Shown: one piece after another, positions 27,694 to 36,832 of the stretch
How the letters are laid out: every line of letters begins with the position of its first letter
How positions within the stretch are numbered: position 1 is the stretch's first letter
Assembly (NCBI RefSeq): GCF_013488225.1
Contig: NZ_CP041238.1
Coordinates: 3,311,501 to 3,375,500 of the forward strand
DNA length: 64,000 nucleotides
Source: Sinorhizobium mexicanum
GTDB taxonomy: Bacteria > Pseudomonadota > Alphaproteobacteria > Rhizobiales > Rhizobiaceae
Reading direction: 5' to 3'
Made by a program: the position numbers and the translations under genes
The notes under the pieces: model-generated
Told to the model about the DNA's origin: nothing
What the model saw: the letters and a program-made list of their open reading frames with translations, nothing else
Database searches by the model: none

Positions 27694-27796
27694 TACGGCG
27701 CCGTGCGTCTTTCAGACGCACAAAGGTCGCTGTAGAACTTTGAATTGCTGCATGTTTTTGCCCTTAAATCGGCTACGATGTAAGGAACATGCACTG
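27694..27796. repeat. RIME-like repeat, copy 2 (reverse orientation)
   Basis: Reads TACGGCGCCGTGCGTC ... GTCGCTGTA then GCTGCATGTTT ... CTTAAATCG ... AACATGCA: the reverse complement order of copy 1. Confidence 0.8.
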
Positions 27797-28182
27797 GTCA
27801 AAAAGTCGCGCTGGAGTTGCGTCCTCTGCATTCTCGCCATATTGCACTGCGAGATATACGAGAATAAAAATAGTGAGGCACCATCGCTTCAGCGACCTTG
27901 TAAGCATTTCGCACGGCGATTACATAGGCGAAAGCGTTCGGCTGGAGCGGGCGCGGGGAGGAAATCGTTTTCTTAAGCTTTGCCCTTTAGGGAACTTTTT
28001 CCTGGACTCGATGTATTCGGTTTGAAACCGCCTGCATTGGGCGAAATTAAGCTTGCGACCATGTCCGTGGACCTGGCGATCTGTCGGCGGTGCAGGGAGC
28101 GCAAGAGAATAAGGTGATTTGAGCCAGACCTTCGCCGCCTGGGGCGCGATGTCCGGCATTTCATTTTTAGGAAAACAGGCCG

Positions 28183-29370
28183 ATGGCTCAGAAACTTCTA
28201 CCTCTTTTCGGCGCCTGCGCGGCAATGACACTCAGCGCATTTTCCAGCGCGTTCGCCGAAGAGGCCGCCAAGCCGCAGCAGTCGCAGACGCTCCCCTCAA
28301 TCGTCGTCACCGAGGCCGTACAGCAATCGATCAGTGACCGCGTCATCGCCACCGGCTCCATCGAAGCGGTCGAAGAAACCTACGTTTCACCGCTGGTCGA
28401 CGGCCTCTCCGTGCGATCGCTGAACGTCGATGTCGGCGACAGGGTCGAAGAAGGCAGCACCCTGGTCGTGCTCAACGACGATGCACTGCTCTTGCAGAAG
28501 AGCCAGCTCGAAGCCAATCTCGCCAAAGCGGAGGCGTCGCTCGCCCAACTGCGCGCCCAGCTCGTCGAAATGACGGCAAATTCGGAAGAGGCGACGCGCG
28601 TTGCCGACCGTGCCGTGCGGCTGTCTGAGAACGGCACGGTGTCGACTGCCGAGTCCGACCGCCTGAAGGCGCTCGCCGCCGCTGCTCGCGCCCGCGTTCA
28701 CTCGGCAGAGCAATCGGTGAGCGTCGCCACGGCAGACATCAAGGTGGTGCAGGCACAGATCGACGACATCGACCTGCGTCTTGCGCGCACCGCCGTGAAG
28801 GCTCCCGTCAGCGGCGTGATCTCCGCCAAGAACGCCAAGATCGGCGCCATCGCGAGCGGCAGCGGCGAGCCGCTCTTCGCCATCATCCGCGACGGTGCGA
28901 TCGAGATGAAGGCGGATGTCGCCGAGGCAGACATCGTCAAACTCGCCGTCGGACAGTCGGCGACGGTCAGGCTCGCCGGCAGCAGCACGACGATCGAGGG
29001 CAAAATCCGGTTGATCGCACCGACCGTAGACCCTCAGACGCGGCTCGGTTCCGTCGACATTACCATCAGCGACACGTCCAAGGCTCGCGCCGGCATGTAT
29101 GCGAGCGCGGTCATCACCGTCGAACAAAAACAAACAGTTGTTTTGCCGCAAACGGCTGTTAATGCCGAAGACGGCAAGGCAATCGTCCGCAAGGTCGAAG
29201 ACGGCGTGGTGCGCCTGGTGCCGGTGGTAACCGGTATCCAGGACGGACAGTTCGTCGAAATCCTTTCCGGCCTCAAGGCAGGTGAACAGGCAGTGGCGAA
29301 GGCCGGCGCCTATGTGCGCGACGGCGACCGCATCAACCCGGTCAAGTCCGCGCAGCCGGCAACCAACTGA
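28183..29370 (+). CDS. RND efflux periplasmic adaptor (membrane fusion protein)
   Basis: 395 residues. A signal peptide ends near AFA-EEA; no lipobox Cys is at the cleavage site although a Cys lies in the hydrophobic core (LFGACAAM). The lipoyl/barrel-sandwich half motifs are VSPLVDGLSVRSLNVDVGDRV and VKAPVSGVISAKNAKIG, flanking a long alpha-hairpin rich in Ala/Glu. Links the inner-membrane pump encoded 14 bp downstream to an outer-membrane channel, which is not encoded nearby. Confidence 0.92.
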   Translation: MAQKLLPLFGACAAMTLSAFSSAFAEEAAKPQQSQTLPSIVVTEAVQQSISDRVIATGSIEAVEETYVSPLVDGLSVRSLNVDVGDRVEEGSTLVVLNDDALLLQKSQLEANLAKAEASLAQLRAQLVEMTANSEEATRVADRAVRLSENGTVSTAESDRLKALAAAARARVHSAEQSVSVATADIKVVQAQIDDIDLRLARTAVKAPVSGVISAKNAKIGAIASGSGEPLFAIIRDGAIEMKADVAEADIVKLAVGQSATVRLAGSSTTIEGKIRLIAPTVDPQTRLGSVDITISDTSKARAGMYASAVITVEQKQTVVLPQTAVNAEDGKAIVRKVEDGVVRLVPVVTGIQDGQFVEILSGLKAGEQAVAKAGAYVRDGDRINPVKSAQPATN

Positions 29371-29384
29371 CGGGAACAGAGACC

Positions 29385-32300
29385 ATGAACTTCTCAGCCT
29401 GGTCCATCCGCAATCCGGTCGCGCCGATCCTGGCCTTCTTCGTGCTGGTCGTGCTCGGCTGGCAGTCGTTCAATTCCCTGCCGATCACCCGTTTTCCGAA
29501 CATCGACGTACCGATCGTTCAGATCAGCGTCACGCAGAGTGGTGCCGCTCCTGCCGAACTCGAGACCCAGGTCACCAAGGAGATCGAGGATGCAGTCGCC
29601 GGCGTCTCTGGCGTCGATCATATCCAGTCGACGATCACCGACGGCAGTTCGACCACCGCTGTCATCTTCCGCATGGAGGTGCCGACGACCCAAGCGGTGC
29701 AGGACGTCAAGGACGCGATCGACCGCATCCGCAGCGACCTGCCGACCTCGATTGAAGAGCCGATCGTCTCCAAGGTCGACGTCGAAGGCCAGGCGATCCA
29801 GACGTTCTCCGTCTCCTCACCCGGCATGACGCTGGAGGAATTGTCCTGGTTCGTCGACGACACGATCAAGCGCGCGATCCAGGGCCAGAGCGGCATCGGC
29901 CGTGTCGACCGTTACGGCGGCTCCGATCGAGAGGTCCGCATCGAGCTTAACGAAGACCGCCTGAACGCCTACGGCATCACCGCCGCCGACGTGAACGGCC
30001 AGCTTCGCCGCATGAACATGGATCTCGGCTCCGGTCGGGGCCAGGTCGGCGGCAGCGAACAGGCGATCCGCACGCTCGGCGACACGCGCGACGTGGCCGA
30101 ACTCGCCAATACCATGATCTCGCTGCCAAACGGCCGTTTCGTCCGGCTCTCGAAACTTGGCACGGTGATCGATACCTATGAGGAGCCGAAGTCCTTCTCC
30201 CGGTTCAACGGCCATCCAGGCGTCACCTTCGCCGTCTTCCGGGCAAAAGGCGCCAGCGAAGTCACCGTTGCGGAAACGGTCGCCAAGACGCTCGACGAGA
30301 TCCGCGCCAAGCATCCGGATGTCACCATCGAGAAGGTCGACGATTCGGTCTACTTTACCTACGGCAACTACGAGGCTGCGATCCACACGTTGATCGAGGG
30401 AGCGCTGCTCGCCGTCGTCGTCGTGCTATTGTTCCTGCGCAACTGGCGTGCAACGCTGATTTCCGCGATCGCGCTGCCGCTCTCGGCGATCCCGACCTTC
30501 TGGGTGATGGAGCTCCTAGGCTTCTCGCTGAACCTGGTCAGCTTCCTGGCGATGACGCTCGCGACCGGTATCCTCGTCGATGACGCGATCGTGGAGATCG
30601 AGAACATCGAGCGGCATATCCGCATGGGCAAGTCGCCCTACCGCGCCGCAATCGAGGCGGCGGACGAGATCGGCCTTGCGGTGATCGCCACCACCTTCAC
30701 CATCATCGCCGTCTTTGTCCCGGTCTCCTTCATGCCGGGCATTCCGGGGCAATACTTCATCCAGTTCGGCCTGACGGTCGCCGTCTCCGTCTTCTTCTCG
30801 CTGCTCGTCGCCCGCCTGATTACACCGGTCATGGCGGCCTATCTGATGAAGCCTAGTGATGTCGGTGGTGGCCACCACGGGGGCGACGACAGTGCCATCA
30901 TGAAGCTCTATACGGGCATCATCAGAGTGACGACCCGCTGGCGCTATTCGACGCTGTTAGCCGCCATCGGTTGCCTTGCCCTCTCCCTCTACTTCCTGTT
31001 CCAGGTTCCAGGCAGCTTCCTGCCGCCGGAGGATAATTCGCGCGTCAGCCTGTCGATCGAATTGCCGCCGGATGCGATGCTCGAGGACACGGACCGGACG
31101 ACGACCGAGATCTATGACCGCATCAAGGACATAGACGGCGTCGAGGACGTCTTCGTGCTCGGCGGCGCCTCGCCCAAGGGCGATCTCGAACTGCGGCGTG
31201 CCGCAGTCACCGTGCTTTTGAAGAAGCTCGACCACTCGCTCGTCAACAGGGTCGTCAACGACGTCATCGGCCGCATGCCGCTGATCGGTGAGTACCTGCC
31301 GAAGCTGCCGCCGGCGGGCCGCATCAAGCCGCAATCTGAGATCGAAAGGGAGATCTTCGCAGAGCTGCGCTCGATCCCCGACGTTCGTGTCACCAAGCTC
31401 AACGACCGTGGCGAGCGCGATCTGTCGTTCAACCTGCTCTCCAACAACGACGCAGACCTGGACAGCGCCGTCGCCGCTCTTGAGGTCAAGCTGCGCAGTG
31501 ACCCGCTGCTCGCCAACGTCAGCCCCGATGGCGCGCTGCCGCGGCCGGAACTGCAGATCCGTCCGCGCGTCGATCAGATGTCCCGTCTCGGCATCACGAC
31601 GCAGCAGATTTCCGAGGTGATCCGCGTCGCCACCATCGGTGACATCGACGCGCAACTCACCAAAATCGCCCTCGACGGCCGGCTGATCCCGATCCGCGTC
31701 CAGCTCAACCGGGATTTCCGCACGGATCTCGCGGCGATTCGCAACCTCAAGGTCCAGACTACGTCCGGTGCGACCGTTCCGCTTTCGAGCGTTGCTGACA
31801 TCAACTATTCGGAAGGGCCGAGCTCGATCAAGCGCTACGACCGTTACCGCGTGGTGACACTGGGTGCCGACCTTCCGGTTGGCGTCGCGCTCGACACGGC
31901 GTCCAGTCGCTTCAAACAGATCGCAGGCGAAGTTAAGCTGCCGGGAACTGTCGAGTTCCGTGAAAGCGGCGATGCCGAGGTGCAGGCGGAAATGCAGCAG
32001 AGCTTCGGCAACGCCATGTTGCTCGGCCTGATGATGGTGTTGGTCGTGCTCATCTTGCTGTTCAAGGATGTGATCCAACCCTTCACCATCCTGTTCTCGC
32101 TGCCGCTCGCGATCGGCGGCGTGGCTGGAGCCCTCATCCTGACCCAGAATGCGCTCTCGATGCCGGTGCTGATCGGTATCCTCATGCTGATGGGTATCGT
32201 CACCAAGAACGCGATCCTGCTCGTGGATTTCGGTATAGAGATGATGCATCACGGCATGGACCGCACGCTGTCGATGATCGAAGCTGGCCGCAAGCGCGCA

Positions 32301-32693
32301 CGTCCGATCGTTATGACCTCGATCGCCATGTCCGCCGGTATGCTGCCCTCGGCGCTCGGCGTCGGCGAAGGCGGCTCCTTCCGCGCGCCGATGGCGATCG
32401 CCGTCATCGGCGGCATCATCGTCTCGACGGTTCTTAGCCTCGTCGTCGTTCCCTCCTTCTTCCTGATCATGGACGACCTGTCACGGCTGCTCGCCTGGAT
32501 CTTCGGCCGCTTCGTCGGCAAGAAGGACGAGGAGGATCTGCCGCTCGACCGCGAGGCGCTGACGAAGCTCGCCGCCGAGCAGGGTGGCACGATCGAGGAA
32601 CTGCAGGAACGCATCAAGGCGCTGGAAGAGCAGGAGCGTGACGGCAAGTCCGGCCGCAAGGTCATCAATCATCCGGCGCTTGCCGCTGAGTAA
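29385..32693 (+). CDS. RND-family inner-membrane efflux pump (HAE1-like)
   Basis: 1102 residues, somewhat longer than AcrB owing to a charged, coiled C-terminal tail (about 1040-1102: GGTIEELQERIKALEEQE). Twelve membrane segments in two repeats. Proton relay Asp pair is in GILVDDAIVEIEN (TM4) and the relay Lys in MGIVTKNAILLVDFG (TM10). Exports hydrophobic or amphiphilic compounds by proton antiport together with the upstream adaptor. No local regulator is directly attached, though a Crp/Fnr gene follows 340 bp later. Substrate cannot be predicted. Confidence 0.94.
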   Translation: MNFSAWSIRNPVAPILAFFVLVVLGWQSFNSLPITRFPNIDVPIVQISVTQSGAAPAELETQVTKEIEDAVAGVSGVDHIQSTITDGSSTTAVIFRMEVPTTQAVQDVKDAIDRIRSDLPTSIEEPIVSKVDVEGQAIQTFSVSSPGMTLEELSWFVDDTIKRAIQGQSGIGRVDRYGGSDREVRIELNEDRLNAYGITAADVNGQLRRMNMDLGSGRGQVGGSEQAIRTLGDTRDVAELANTMISLPNGRFVRLSKLGTVIDTYEEPKSFSRFNGHPGVTFAVFRAKGASEVTVAETVAKTLDEIRAKHPDVTIEKVDDSVYFTYGNYEAAIHTLIEGALLAVVVVLLFLRNWRATLISAIALPLSAIPTFWVMELLGFSLNLVSFLAMTLATGILVDDAIVEIENIERHIRMGKSPYRAAIEAADEIGLAVIATTFTIIAVFVPVSFMPGIPGQYFIQFGLTVAVSVFFSLLVARLITPVMAAYLMKPSDVGGGHHGGDDSAIMKLYTGIIRVTTRWRYSTLLAAIGCLALSLYFLFQVPGSFLPPEDNSRVSLSIELPPDAMLEDTDRTTTEIYDRIKDIDGVEDVFVLGGASPKGDLELRRAAVTVLLKKLDHSLVNRVVNDVIGRMPLIGEYLPKLPPAGRIKPQSEIEREIFAELRSIPDVRVTKLNDRGERDLSFNLLSNNDADLDSAVAALEVKLRSDPLLANVSPDGALPRPELQIRPRVDQMSRLGITTQQISEVIRVATIGDIDAQLTKIALDGRLIPIRVQLNRDFRTDLAAIRNLKVQTTSGATVPLSSVADINYSEGPSSIKRYDRYRVVTLGADLPVGVALDTASSRFKQIAGEVKLPGTVEFRESGDAEVQAEMQQSFGNAMLLGLMMVLVVLILLFKDVIQPFTILFSLPLAIGGVAGALILTQNALSMPVLIGILMLMGIVTKNAILLVDFGIEMMHHGMDRTLSMIEAGRKRARPIVMTSIAMSAGMLPSALGVGEGGSFRAPMAIAVIGGIIVSTVLSLVVVPSFFLIMDDLSRLLAWIFGRFVGKKDEEDLPLDREALTKLAAEQGGTIEELQERIKALEEQERDGKSGRKVINHPALAAE

Positions 32694-32720
32694 AACCGCT
32701 CCCGCGCCGCAAAACGCACA

Positions 32721-32822
32721 CTACAGCGCCGTGCGTCCATCAGGACGCACAAAGGACGCTGTAAGTCTTTGAATCTACGCATCGTGCTCTCCGAAAATCG
32801 ATTCCGATTTTCGGGCCGATGC
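32721..32822. repeat. Mosaic palindromic repeat (RIME half plus a different palindrome)
   Basis: First half CTACAGCGCCGTGCGTCC ... GGACGCTGTA is the RIME-like second palindrome in reverse orientation. The second half is a different inverted repeat, GCATCG ... CCGAAAATCG/ CGATTTTCGG ... CGATGC (32779-32822), instead of the usual CTGCATG palindrome. Confidence 0.75.
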
Positions 32823-32830
32823 GCTAACTA

Positions 32831-32934
32831 CTGCATGTTTCCTTAAATCATAGCCGATTTAAGGATAAAAACATGCAGCACTTCAAAGTGCTACAGCGTC
32901 CTTTGCGCGTCTGATAAGACGCGCGGCGCTATAG
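32831..32934. repeat. RIME-like repeat, copy 3
   Basis: Complete unit in the same orientation as copy 1: CTGCATGTTTCC ... AACATGCAG then CTACAGCGTCC ... GCGCTATAG. Placed head to head with the mosaic element before it. Confidence 0.85.
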
Positions 32935-32961
32935 CCCGCGCCGTCATGCGCGGGCCTTTTT
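32934..32961 (+). terminator. Terminator of the RND operon
   Basis: GCCCGCG (32934-32940) pairs with CGCGGGC (32949-32955), followed by CTTTTT. It sits directly at the end of RIME-like copy 3, about 240 bp after the pump gene stop. Confidence 0.75.
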
Positions 32962-33033
32962 GTGAAAGTTATTTGATCGGGGTCAATTCGCGTCTTTCGA
33001 TGACCGATTAGCATTGTTCGATCCAATTCGGGA

Positions 33034-33723
33034 ATGGCACGGATGAAGACCTTGCGACTGACCTCGACCGACAGAACTGTTCTTCTCGATTCGCGTTTCT
33101 TTGCGAGACTGCCGCGACCGACGGCAGAGGCTATCCTTGAGGGTGCAATCGTTTCCACGCACGAGGAGCACGATATCGTGTTTCGTCAGGACGAGCCGAT
33201 CGACCATGTCTTCTTCGTGCTCTCTGGTCTCGTCCGTCTCTACCGCTTGGGCAAGGACGGTCGCGAAGCCGACATCGCCGTATTGCCCAAGGGCGAGATC
33301 TTCGGCGCAAACGCCATGTTCCTGGAGCATCGTGCGACCGCCAATGCGCAGGCAGCGGAGGCCTTGATCGTCGCGCGGTTCGAAAGCGGCAAGCTTCGTC
33401 AGCTTGCCGCAGAAAATACCGATGTCGCCCAGGCGCTGATCGAACTTCTCTGCCGCCATGGCAAGATGACGGAAGACTGCCTTGCCGAGGACCGGTTGCT
33501 CACCGCGCCTCAGCGGGTCGCAAGCTATATCCTCAGCCATTGCCCGGACGGTCTGAGCAGCTTCTCGTTCCGCCTGCCATTCCAGAAGAACGTGCTTGCG
33601 GGCAAGCTCGGTCTCGCGCCGGAGGCCTTGTCGCGCGCCTTCTCGACACTCCGCCAGTCGGGCGTCACCGTCAAAGGCCGCATGATCGAAATCCGCGACC
33701 GGCAAGCGCTGGAACGTTTCTGA
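33034..33723 (+). CDS. Crp/Fnr-family transcriptional regulator
   Basis: 229 residues (or 226 from the next Met). N-terminal cyclic-nucleotide-binding-like beta barrel (FRQDEPIDHVFFVLSGLVRLY) and C-terminal winged helix (LPFQKNVLAGKLGLAPEALSRAF). It lacks the N-terminal cysteines of oxygen-sensing Fnr and the exact cAMP-binding residues of Crp. The C-terminal region resembles Dnr/NnrR regulators of nitric-oxide-responsive genes, a moderate similarity. Convergent with ureG, so the urease operon is not an obvious target. Confidence 0.85.
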   Translation: MARMKTLRLTSTDRTVLLDSRFFARLPRPTAEAILEGAIVSTHEEHDIVFRQDEPIDHVFFVLSGLVRLYRLGKDGREADIAVLPKGEIFGANAMFLEHRATANAQAAEALIVARFESGKLRQLAAENTDVAQALIELLCRHGKMTEDCLAEDRLLTAPQRVASYILSHCPDGLSSFSFRLPFQKNVLAGKLGLAPEALSRAFSTLRQSGVTVKGRMIEIRDRQALERF

Positions 33724-33740
33724 CCGGTTTATCTACTGCG

Positions 33741-34352
33741 TCAGAGCCCGCCTTCCACAGTCAGGAATTCGACGATCCGGTCTATGCCGTCGCCGCGCTT
33801 CATGTCCGAAAACAGGAACGGCTTTGCCGCGCGCATCCGCTCCGCATCCCGTTCCATCACGTCGAGGTCGGCCCCCACATATGGCGCGAGGTCCTTCTTG
33901 TTGATCACAAGGAGATCGGACTTGGTGATCCCCGGCCCGCCCTTGCGCGGGATCTCTTCGCCTTGGCAGACGGAGATCACGTAGATCGTCAGGTCGGCGA
34001 GATCGGGAGAAAAGGTGGCCGCCAGGTTGTCGCCGCCGGATTCGATGAAGACCACGTCGAGATCGGGAATCCGACGGTTGAGATCGGCGATCGCCTGCAG
34101 ATTGATCGACGCGTCCTCTCGGATTGCCGTATGCGGGCAGCCGCCGGTTTCGACGCCAACGATCCGTTCCGAGGGCAGCGCCTGCATCCGTACAAGCGCT
34201 TCGGCGTCTTCCTTGGTGTAGATGTCGTTGGTGACGACCGCGACGGAATATTTCTCTCGCATCGCCTTGCACAGCTTGCCGGTCAGCGCCGTCTTGCCGG
34301 AACCGACCGGGCCGCCGATGCCGACGCGAAGGGGACCGTTTTTCGATGGCAT
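33741..34352 (-). CDS. ureG: Urease accessory GTPase UreG
   Basis: 203 residues. P-loop [14 protein letters not shown], metal-binding CPH motif in [16 protein letters not shown], and guanine-specific motif [13 protein letters not shown]. Provides GTP hydrolysis for nickel insertion into the UreABC apoenzyme together with UreD, UreE and UreF. Last gene of the urease operon. Separated from ureF by 139 bp filled by a palindromic element, whereas its homologues usually follow ureF directly. Confidence 0.96.
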   Translation of the reverse strand: MPSKNGPLRVGIGGPVGSGKTALTGKLCKAMREKYSVAVVTNDIYTKEDAEALVRMQALPSERIVGVETGGCPHTAIREDASINLQAIADLNRRIPDLDVVFIESGGDNLAATFSPDLADLTIYVISVCQGEEIPRKGGPGITKSDLLVINKKDLAPYVGADLDVMERDAERMRAAKPFLFSDMKRGDGIDRIVEFLTVEGGL

Positions 34353-34383
34353 CTGCGTTTCCTTTCAGGATACGGCCGCCCGT

Positions 34384-34494
34384 TAGAGCGGGATGAGGAA
34401 AAGTGTCCGCGGTTTTCCGCCCGCATCCCGCCCTACTTATTAGAATCGATCACGATGATTTTGGTTCGATTCGAACCAAAATCATCGTGATCTA
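34384..34494. repeat. Two-hairpin palindromic element in the ureF-ureG gap
   Basis: 111 bp, from TAGAGCGGGATG to ATCATCGTGATCTA. First hairpin: GCGGGATG (34388-34395) with CATCCCGC (34424-34431), inner GGAAAA/TTTTCC. Second hairpin: two perfect 20 bp arms (34449-34468 and 34472-34491) around the trinucleotide ATT. Same layout as the 104 bp copies. The terminal CTA (34492-34494) is the complement of the ureF stop codon TAG. Confidence 0.8.
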
Positions 34495-35163
34495 GGAGCG
34501 GAACAGGCGGGTATGCAGCGTTTCGTGTCTCAGCGACGAAATATCGGCCATGATCGTCGCCGAGCCAAGCTCGTCCAGCGAGGCTTGCGCGGCGCGGTCG
34601 GCAACAGCGGCGATCGTGTTCTCGAGGCCGGCCAACACGCCGACGCCATCGCGCTGACCGATGACTCCGCAGCGAATGGCAGCCGAAACCGCGTTGGAAG
34701 TGGCGGCGCCGAGGTAGGCCGCGATCGAGGGCCGCAATCCCGTGCGATGCGCACCGGCCACGGCACCAACAGCCACCGGATAAGCCGCCACCGGTCCAAG
34801 CAAGTCGAATACGACGCTCGACCAGTTGCGCGCAGCAGCAAGAAACGCCTCGCCCTGCAGCACGGTTTCCATATGACGCTCCGACGAACCCGCCATCGCT
34901 TCCGCCAGTTCGCTCGCCGCCTTCAATCGTCGCGGATCGTCACGCCCCTCATAGCTTTCGGCCAGAAGAAGGGCGTCGTTCCACATGCCACCGCGCGTCA
35001 GCAGCGTCTCCAGCCACAGCCGCAGCTCTTCGGCATTGGTCACGAGACCATCGTGAACCGCCTGTTCCAGTCCTCCGGAATAGGCGAAGGAACCGGCCGG
35101 AAAGGCGGGTGATAGCCAGGTAACGAGGCGCAAGAGCGCCAGCGTGTCGGGCTGGTCAGCCAT
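34492..35163 (-). CDS. ureF: Urease accessory protein UreF
   Basis: 223 residues from the ATG at 35163; the longer frame adds a Thr/Val-rich stretch that only mirrors the ureE His tail. Family signature [17 protein letters not shown] is at the N-terminus. UreF bridges UreG and UreD-bound urease and acts as a fidelity factor for nickel loading. It overlaps the end of ureE by 8 bp. The stop codon coincides with the end of a palindromic element. Confidence 0.95.
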   Translation of the reverse strand: MADQPDTLALLRLVTWLSPAFPAGSFAYSGGLEQAVHDGLVTNAEELRLWLETLLTRGGMWNDALLLAESYEGRDDPRRLKAASELAEAMAGSSERHMETVLQGEAFLAAARNWSSVVFDLLGPVAAYPVAVGAVAGAHRTGLRPSIAAYLGAATSNAVSAAIRCGVIGQRDGVGVLAGLENTIAAVADRAAQASLDELGSATIMADISSLRHETLHTRLFRS

Positions 35164-35644
35164 GGTCGTGGTGGTGACCGCCGTGGCCGTGACTGCCGTG
35201 GCCATGCCCACCGCCGTGATAAGCGCCACGCAATGGTTGGAAGGGTTCGGTCACTTCGCCGACGGTGGCACCCAAGCCTTCAAGCATTGCACAGATGACG
35301 GGATCGCGGGCGATCAGGATGCGCCCTGCTTCGATCGCCGCCGTAAGATGTCGATTGCCGAGATGCCAGGCAAGCTCGATGAGGTGCACGTCATCCCGCG
35401 CGCGGACCTCGTAAAGCGCCTCGTCGGCGGCCTTGATCCGGATGTAGCCGCCTCCTTCCAGCACGAGGAGGTCGCCGTCGGCGAGCGTGACCGGCTGCTT
35501 GAGGTCGAGCATCACCACATCCTCGTTTTCGAGATGCAGCAGCTTTCGCCGCAGATGGCGCTCGTCATGGGCGAGCGTCACGCTGTGAAGCGCCGCCTTG
35601 TCCGCGGGGCCCGGCGACAGCACTTCGGTCGAGCGATAAGGCAC
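35156..35644 (-). CDS. ureE: Urease nickel metallochaperone UreE
   Basis: 162 residues. Two-domain UreE with the C-terminal metal-binding domain and a His-rich tail ([19 protein letters not shown]) able to bind several Ni ions. Delivers nickel to the UreG-UreF-UreD complex. Starts 1 bp after the stop of the upstream small monooxygenase-like gene and overlaps ureF. Confidence 0.95.
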   Translation of the reverse strand: MPYRSTEVLSPGPADKAALHSVTLAHDERHLRRKLLHLENEDVVMLDLKQPVTLADGDLLVLEGGGYIRIKAADEALYEVRARDDVHLIELAWHLGNRHLTAAIEAGRILIARDPVICAMLEGLGATVGEVTEPFQPLRGAYHGGGHGHGSHGHGGHHHDHG

Positions 35645-35645
35645 G

Positions 35646-35942
35646 TCAGATCACCTCTGTCCTTTCCGGGTGCACGACCTCGATGCGAGCGTCTGCCAGC
35701 AGATCCGCCATCGCCGCCTGAAAGGCCTTGAGATGCGGCTCGCCAAAATGGGCGTCCACCGCCGCCCGGTCTTTCCAGTTCTCGACGAAGACCAGCGTGT
35801 CCGGTTCCGCGGGCTTGCGATAGAGATCGTAGCCAATGCAGCCCGCTTCCTTGCGCGTGGCCTCGATCAGCGGTGCCGCCAAGGCGACGACGTCATCGCC
35901 CTTGCCCGCATGTGCCTTCAGATATGCGATAACGTAAACCAC
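35646..35942 (-). CDS. Antibiotic biosynthesis monooxygenase (ABM)-domain protein
   Basis: 98 residues from a GTG at 35942; the open frame extends upstream but without similarity. One ABM ferredoxin-like fold: [17 protein letters not shown], then [27 protein letters not shown] and a C-terminal [13 protein letters not shown]. Related to YgiN/HmoA-like small dimeric proteins that act on quinols or haem, or have no known substrate. Embedded between the peroxiredoxin gene and ureE; function in urea metabolism is not evident. Confidence 0.8.
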   Translation of the reverse strand: MVYVIAYLKAHAGKGDDVVALAAPLIEATRKEAGCIGYDLYRKPAEPDTLVFVENWKDRAAVDAHFGEPHLKAFQAAMADLLADARIEVVHPERTEVI

Positions 35943-35980
35943 TGATCCTCGCCGCGCCTTTCCGCAACCAATGTAACAAG

Positions 35981-36053
35981 AAAAGGCCCCGGCGCCAGCA
36001 GGAAGGCGGAGGCGAAATGGTTTCCACACCCTGCCTGGGCAAACCGGGGCCTT
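35981..36053 (-). terminator. Long-loop inverted repeat after the peroxiredoxin gene
   Basis: Perfect 10 bp arms AAGGCCCCGG (35983-35992) and CCGGGGCCTT (36044-36053) with a 51 nt loop; on the minus strand the distal arm is followed by TTTT. It could be a terminator for peroxiredoxin or a structured RNA. Confidence 0.45.
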
Positions 36054-36105
36054 CAGTCGTGTTCGGCCCTGCACCTCCTAAGAAGCGCAGGCATTCATAA
36101 CCGGA

Positions 36106-36645
36106 TCAGGCGGCGATCTTCTGCGACTTCAGCGCGTCGAGAATGTTCTGCGGCGAGGAAACGCCGTAGGGGTCGCTATCGCAATTGTCGGAGTAGCCTT
36201 CTTCTTCGAACCACTGCTCGACGACGCCGTTGTTGATGACGGCGCCATAACGCCAGGAGCGCATGCCGAAGCCGAGATTGTCCTTGGCAACCAACATGCC
36301 CATCTTGCGGGTGAACTCGCCCGAGCCGTCCGGGATCAGCTTGACGTTTTCGAGGCTCTGCGACTTGCCCCAGGCGTTCATCACGAAGGCGTCGTTGACC
36401 GAGATGCAGTAGATCTCGTCGATGCCTTCGGCGCGGAAGTCAGCGGCGAGCTTCTCGAAATCCGGAAGCTGGTAGGTCGAGCAGGTCGGGGTGAAGGCGC
36501 CCGGGAGCGAAAACAGCACGACGCGCTTGCCGGCGAAATACTCCTCCGACGAAACATCCTGCCAGCGGAACGGATTGGAACCGCCGACGGCTTCGTCGCG
36601 GACGCGGGTACGGAAGGTTACAGAGGGAACTTTTCTGCCGAGCAT
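36106..36645 (-). CDS. Peroxiredoxin of the Prx5 (AhpE/PRXV-type) group
   Basis: 179 residues from the third of three consecutive ATG codons (36645), chosen because AAGGAG lies 6 nt upstream; the frame opens at 36660. Peroxidatic Cys is in FSLPGAFTPTCSTYQLPDFE (the PxxxTxxC motif). A second Cys pattern near the C-terminus (DNCDSDPYG) could serve as resolving residue. Reduces hydrogen peroxide and alkyl hydroperoxides. It lies between ureC and ureE but with gaps of about 190 bp and 160 bp, so it may have its own promoter and terminator. Confidence 0.92.
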   Translation of the reverse strand: MLGRKVPSVTFRTRVRDEAVGGSNPFRWQDVSSEEYFAGKRVVLFSLPGAFTPTCSTYQLPDFEKLAADFRAEGIDEIYCISVNDAFVMNAWGKSQSLENVKLIPDGSGEFTRKMGMLVAKDNLGFGMRSWRYGAVINNGVVEQWFEEEGYSDNCDSDPYGVSSPQNILDALKSQKIAA

Positions 36646-36832
36646 CATCATCTCCTTCATGACAGCCTGCCGGCCGCGATCAGTCTTGGGAGGAAGCGCA
36701 GCCGGCCGGAAAGTGAGAACCCTTTCCTATCGGAGATTCCGCTGCGGTGCAGCATCAAAGCGGCGTTTTGGGTGGACCCGCATGGCTGCCATGCGGATGA
36801 TGCATGGATTTCTGCTCGCTCCGGGCGGCCGC

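Larger units (their letters stand above)
27601..28182. other. Long intergenic region before the RND genes
   Basis: 582 bp with a terminator (27624-27659) and RIME-like copy 2 (27694-27796). The remaining 386 bp contain no ORF I would call; it presumably includes the promoter of the efflux operon. No regulator binding site was recognised. Confidence 0.5.
32694..33033. other. Repeat-filled intergenic region between RND pump and Crp/Fnr gene
   Basis: 340 bp, almost entirely repeats: a mosaic element (32721-32822), RIME-like copy 3 (32831-32934) and a terminator (32934-32961). The last 70 bp are left for the regulator promoter. Confidence 0.6.

Noticed and set aside
30957..32252. 431-codon minus-strand frame opposite the RND pump
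   Set aside because: Antisense to the conserved second half of the pump; composition (His/Asp/Arg) is typical of a shadow frame.
34456..34484. Possible tRNA T-arm because of GGTTCGATTCGAACC
   Set aside because: No cloverleaf, anticodon arm or CCA-side stem is present; the sequence is the centre of a perfect palindrome.
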